A DNA stretch of 64,000 bases from positions 4,891,501 through 4,955,500 of the forward strand of contig CANUEZ040000062.1 of assembly GCA_948099385.1 (NCBI GenBank). The letters run 5' to 3'. Position numbers and translations under genes: made by a program. Positions 59,399-64,000 of the stretch are shown here, piece by piece. Origin of the DNA: Fasciola hepatica (taxonomy: Eukaryota > Platyhelminthes > Trematoda > Plagiorchiida > Fasciolidae). Below the pieces are notes generated by a model. It did not search any database and was not told where the DNA came from. It was given only the letters and a program-made list of their open reading frames with translations. The first letter of the stretch is position 1; every line of letters begins with the position of its first letter.

Positions 59399-62342
59399 CT
59401 AATGTTTTTGGTAGGTGCGATGTATGAATCATCCAGTCGTACATGAGATTTGACGCGTGGGGGAAGATTTGTTACAAGTGCAGATGAAAAACAATGACTA
59501 AAGACAATAATATTTGAGTATCAATAGCTTACAACGGTGACATATATTTTCAGTAATAAATGTCAGAAAGATTGTAAAACTTACCAAAATAACTCTTGAC
59601 GTTCTACTACATTCAGATTTAAGAGGTCTTTGGAAAACATTTTGATAAAACATCACACAAATGTACACGTTTTCACACTGCGCAACACCGGACTTCACCA
59701 TTTCCGTAGCGATTTTGTAGTTATGTGGTGCGTCCGCATATTTTCAGACTCGACGTTTATTCCATAACCCACAGGAACATCGTCGCCTATGTTATAGAGC
59801 GAAAGTTAAGTACATCAAAAATCATTACCCAGTACCAGTGCAATGCTAGCTTCTTACGCGATCTGACCCGAGTAATTGGAAAATCCCGATCAGTCGAGCA
59901 AATCTTCGCTAAGTAGTTGTACAAATCTGTATCATCCAGTCATTTTTCAACATAACGCTCTTAGTCCACCATCTGTTCTCCATACTATGGTGCACAGGCA
60001 CAGTATATTGGAAAAAATGCCGAATGCCACTGCTTTGCATTTAGATAGGACAGCAATAACCAATCTCGAGTGTACTTCAGACTCGAATCGTAAACTCGAA
60101 TGGGTTAAGACGCGAATATAACTATGAACTAGATCGGTTATTCAATCAGCAGACATTGCCTTCTTGCCATATTCAAATCAGAATGCAATATGCGAAACTG
60201 TTTGCAATAAACTTTCGTTTTTATAATTAAGACGGTGATTTTCTTTTAGAAGTCTTAAGTACAAGCCTTGTCAAATTGTTTCCATTATCTCTTTGTCGCA
60301 GACAGAGCTTCTCTGTCGCATGGCTCGATTCCATGCCTGACTCGTTTGAACCTCAGGTGACCCATTCCACGACTTGGGTTCATGATTTCCGATGATGTAG
60401 TGAGCACTTTTGGCTGCGGAATGGGACCCCCGTCTCCATCTATTGCAGTTGCGTATAAGCCAGTAAAGAGGACCGTTTCTTTTAAATAGATTGGAAGGAA
60501 TAACGGTGATATAGCGTAAAACCATAACAAATAATACTAACAAACGTTGGGATAATGATAATTGCAGTTATTAGAACTATTCGATTTGTAATAATAACAG
60601 TACAAATAGTCACAAAAATTCCAAGGAAAATAAATATTTCTCAAAAAAGTTTTGCATCACGAATAACGTGAATCTCAAATAAATAATGGTTTGATGGAAG
60701 CAAGTGCAAAGAGCAACTTTCAACTACGGCAAACGCACAGCAAAACTGGCATTTTTGTACATCCCTTTTTTAAAACGACTTCGATACGAAAATCATGGTC
60801 AAACGACTATAAGCTTGAGGATGAATTGGAATTCTGAACCCCAAACTTTGTAGCAGCATGAGCCATGGGTAAAAAGTACTTGGTATAAGACCGTTCAAGT
60901 GAAGGGAATATTTTACCACTACCGAAAAAAGTACGGAAATACAAAGCAACGCTTGTTAGACTCGTCCATGAATCACACCTCCACTCAGTCCGAAGTCATT
61001 ACACTGCGTGCCTTATGTTTATCTGGAAACCGTTATTTTGTGTGCTAAACGTGAAATCACAAAGGACTGCGTATTGATCAAACATCCATTGATTATTTTT
61101 TAAGGTGACACATGGTACTTTCGCTTGCCGTACGATTCATGTCCGATAAACACTGTGCATACACCAGATGTACTTTGCTGATTCAAGTCAGAGCATGTAT
61201 AAAATCAAGAGAGCAATGTCTCAGTTAAACTCGATTTTCATAGCCATTGAAAAAGTAGGAAATACCAACATTCTGGTTGATCAGCAAGAAACCTAAAAGT
61301 TAGCAGTTGGTCTCTTCTCGGGTTTACTTTCTGATTTCTTGGTTGCTGGAAATCTGTATTCACGCCATATCACTAACAAAGGATTAAATGTTGATCTAGC
61401 TGCATATTCTAAAGAAAAGAGTGCCCCTCAGTAGTTCAACTCAGTTCGGTTAAGGAATCATCGATCCTGCGCTGGATGCGCTGTGCTGAGTTGCTTTCCC
61501 TCAAAATCGAAGGAAACAAGAGCACGAAACGATTAAGAAGAGAACTACCAATAGTATCAAGTCGACAAAGAAAGTTTTGTAGTAAAAGGACACCACTGAT
61601 CGCGACACCGAGCTATAGCCTGCAATACATTTAACCACTGGGTGGGAACTCTTGGACTCCACTCAGAAAGCCAAAGGCGCCTTACATGGACAAGCTCACT
61701 GATTGGGCTTTTCGTAACTTTCCTCCGTGTTTGAGTTGGTCATCCTTATCCATTGTCAAATCACTACCCTCCTCGGTAAACACGGCGCATCGAAGAGTAC
61801 TATGCGGGGACAACCGCAAAACAAGTGCTTGCCACCTCACTCTGGTGAGCTTAAGTGAGATATCCAATGATTCGGTTTATGTGCCCAATACGTCGAGCTT
61901 AACTTCAGCGTTGCTGATTCGGAGTTCCCACCAGTTTCAAACAATGCTACGAAGACGTATGTGCCGGAAAACCGACGATCTTCGGATATCCTTTGCACGC
62001 AACGGTCATGTTTGTGAACCATAAAGAACCAGCCTGACTGATGCAATGTACACTCGACCTTTGATTTATCACCATATACGGATTTCAAGATGAGCCACTT
62101 TGGCACAGCTGAACCTCATTCGGCATCCAAGCCCCATCTGAAGGTTCGATACTGAACTAACCCAATCCCGTAAGTCTATGTTGTACTTTGAGAGAACAAA
62201 ACGCACGGCGAACATCGCTATGCAGTTACTCCATCGGTTCGAAAAACTTACAACCCACCTGGATTTCTACTAAGAAGAACTATCTGGTTCGCATGCTCAT
62301 GTCCTGACACCCGGGAAAAGTCAAGTATCGCTACCTTCAAAT

Positions 62343-62343
<1 letters not shown>
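59399..62343. other. non-coding stretch, presumably intron of the calcium-channel gene
   Basis: Upstream of the exon in its sense. No second exon found. Frames at 60271-60543 and 61682-62106 are open but I do not recognise a domain in them, and they look like parts of dispersed repeats. Confidence 0.4.

Positions 62344-62420
<77 letters not shown>
62344..62420. repeat. (TA)n microsatellite
   Basis: Pure TA run of about 77 bases, the longest in the window. It lies immediately left of the nested palindrome. Confidence 0.93.
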
Positions 62421-62422
<2 letters not shown>

Positions 62423-62434
62423 ATAGTAAGTAGT

Positions 62435-62528
62435 ATGTAAACGTGTGGAAGCACACGACCGGGTGCGCATACCCGATGAGCGAAACCTGTCGTGTGCAAC
62501 CGGGGAAATTTTGTCCACACGTTCACAT
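62435..62528. repeat. nested palindrome between two (TA)n tracts
   Basis: Three nested inverted repeats: outer arms around 62435-62449 and 62514-62528 (AACGTGTGGA and TCCACACGTT with one mismatch beyond); middle arms GCACACGAC (62451-62459) and GTCGTGTGC (62489-62497); inner CGGGT (62460-62464) and ACCCG (62471-62475). The strand left unpaired includes ATGAGCGAAAC. A transcript would fold into an imperfect rod. The class is unknown. Confidence 0.7.
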
Positions 62529-62661
62529 GTTACTCACTCTCAATATGAGAGCTTTCAAATGCAGTCTCCTTGTCCTTTGGGTTATCGGTGACGCAGATAC
62601 GAATAACTCACAGAAGTCACAGTTGTGATTCATTTGTGAACTCTTCAATGAAGAGTTTCCA

Positions 62662-62666
<5 letters not shown>

Positions 62667-62711
<45 letters not shown>
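62667..62711. repeat. (TA)n microsatellite
   Basis: Pure TA run of about 45 bases, right of the palindrome by about 140 bases. Confidence 0.92.
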
Positions 62712-62715
<4 letters not shown>

Positions 62716-63170
62716 TGTGGAGGTAACATCGGTTTCTTCCACTATAGTAACACGTCGTGATACTGCACTTGGGTGGACAGGACAGGGACCAGTTAACAGA
62801 ACGGTCTGCCACACCTTGGAGCCCCTGAACATTTGTGAGTGTAATGTACATTTTTTGCGATATCATGTAAATATCGACGCACTGTCTCGTGGAATGCTTT
62901 TGTAATGTTACACGCCCTGGAATTTCGTAACTGACGAATATTGTTCGACTTGCACTGACACTTGAGAGTGAAGGTTATCAATGGGGGTTGGACATTTCCA
63001 GGGATCTACAATGATGTGTAGAACGCTGGTACGGCAGGGCAGGTCATTCAGTGTTAGGAGAGGTCATTGTGTCGAGTGTACCAAGCCACAGCTTGGGAAC
63101 TTATCGTGTTCAACAGTGGCGCATACGGCCTACCTCATATCCGTAAATATTGAGGACACGAACTCCAGAC
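62712..63170. other. no recognisable gene
   Basis: About 460 bases with nothing I can support. Confidence 0.4.
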
Positions 63171-63235
63171 GTGAAGCGTGGTATCAAATGAAGCTCCGAT
63201 AAGTCAGATCGGTAACAATCCGGCAGACGACGGAA
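63171..63235 (-). mobile_element. SINE-like repeat, copy A3 (partial body)
   Basis: Contains AGACGTGAAG...GTGG and TAAGTCAGATCGGTAAC, matching the body of 58632-58800. The tRNA-like head is absent or unrecognisable. Confidence 0.4.
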
Positions 63236-64000
63236 CTTCCTACAACCATCATAACTTAGCTATAATGGCATTTCAAATGTAGACACTGTAGTTTGCGACC
63301 TGTACCCAGTGACCAATGCCGACTTTCTGATGTGTGAAATATTCGATCGAGTGCTCCATATTGGTTTACACTCACCAAAATTAATTCCTGATTTCTGAAT
63401 TAGTATATTTAACGACTGACTCTCCGATTTTTCTACAACGAATTTGTAATTTACTCGATCAGTCACGTATCGATGTTGTGCTGCATTGGAATAATCGAGT
63501 TTGCATCGTTTGACGGCGCATCAAGTGATGGTGTCAAGTGATCAACAGCCCTGACTTATTCAGGCGATCGCATCCGGTTACTCGGTTCGTTAAACAGCAT
63601 GATCGATGTGAAACCCCTGTCAATACTTCGCTATTTTGCCCCCCCCCCCCCCTCCCGCCCTCCTTCAACTTATTCCTGCCGCGGGTAATGCCAGTTTTTC
63701 GGACCCCAATATAATAGTAACTCGGTGATGTGCCCGAATCACGATGACTCAGTTTTGATATAGGAGAGGGCTTCCAGGTATAATGAGATCATAGATCTTG
63801 AAACGGATAATTCAGTTCTCTTCGTTTGTTAGATTTGGCATTGTCTAATTGACGGTAGCGACTGGAGTGACCAGCTGACGACAAAGAAGATGAATTCATT
63901 CTGCACACTGTTCTGCACTACGATAAAATGAAGATGCTTCAAAATTTTGAATTCTCCCTTCGATTCCGAAATTGAGACCAGGACAGTGTGAACAGCCAGA
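63236..64000. other. right edge, no recognisable gene; short C tract
   Basis: No gene found. A pure run of about a dozen C bases lies near 63640-63652, within a short C-rich patch to about 63662. Confidence 0.4.

Noticed and set aside
60271..60543. Upstream exon of the alpha-2/delta-like gene
   Set aside because: Two overlapping frames are open but neither shows residues expected before VVGM in that family, and splice sites are not convincing.
62435..62528. Nested palindrome as a true hammerhead
   Set aside because: ATGAGCGAAAC lies after a hairpin rather than around it, so core elements are not in hammerhead order.

Overview
The window looks like nuclear DNA of a parasitic flatworm, most likely a digenean fluke. 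The evidence is a Gypsy-type retrotransposon with the CHCC Gag zinc knuckle and chromodomain-free integrase of the CsRn1 family (first described from Clonorchis), decayed LINE, BEL/Pao and Penelope-like elements, a tRNA-headed SINE carrying a hammerhead-ribozyme-like domain (the Sm-alpha arrangement known in schistosomes), many (TA)n microsatellites, and very sparse host coding sequence with intron-split exons. The species cannot be named from the sequence alone.

Layout. 1-17 kb is a stack of retroelements. A full-length CsRn1-like Gypsy element (673-5843, minus strand) has two 310-bp LTRs that I could not tell apart by eye, a CGGT target duplication, intact gag and pol, and a clear -1 frameshift signal between them. 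It sits inside an older, broken Gypsy element whose RNase H (right flank) and integrase (left flank) become contiguous once the insertion is ignored. Further right are a BEL/Pao integrase remnant (8.07-9.34 kb), a Gypsy gag-protease remnant (9.36-10.27 kb), an oppositely oriented Gypsy RNase H remnant (11.05-11.66 kb), and another decayed Gypsy element (13.98-17.03 kb), part of whose gag-protease junction recurs at 12.99-13.28 kb.

17-33 kb is mostly non-coding. Its main feature is a 2.1-kb imperfect CAT/ATG trinucleotide tract (19.26-21.36 kb) with a smaller outlier at 21.69-21.90 kb; the long poly-His and poly-Met frames there are artefacts of the repeat. 33.5-35.3 kb holds a Penelope-like element (reverse transcriptase plus GIY-YIG) bounded on both sides by (TA)n and broken by two single-base indels.

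The clearest complete host gene is an intronless universal stress protein at 37549-38004 (plus). 38-56 kb is non-coding with SINEs, a 74-nt tRNA-like sequence and microsatellites. A decayed LINE reverse transcriptase lies at 56.25-57.96 kb (plus). A single exon of a voltage-gated calcium channel alpha-2/delta-like gene lies at 59253-59398 (minus). The end of the window has two (TA)n tracts around a nested palindrome.

The genes do not form operons or a shared pathway: the window is an intergenic or intronic repeat landscape with two host coding islands. The best candidates for a second look are the fresh nested Gypsy insertion with its frameshift signal, and the ribozyme-like motifs in the SINE and the Penelope-like element.
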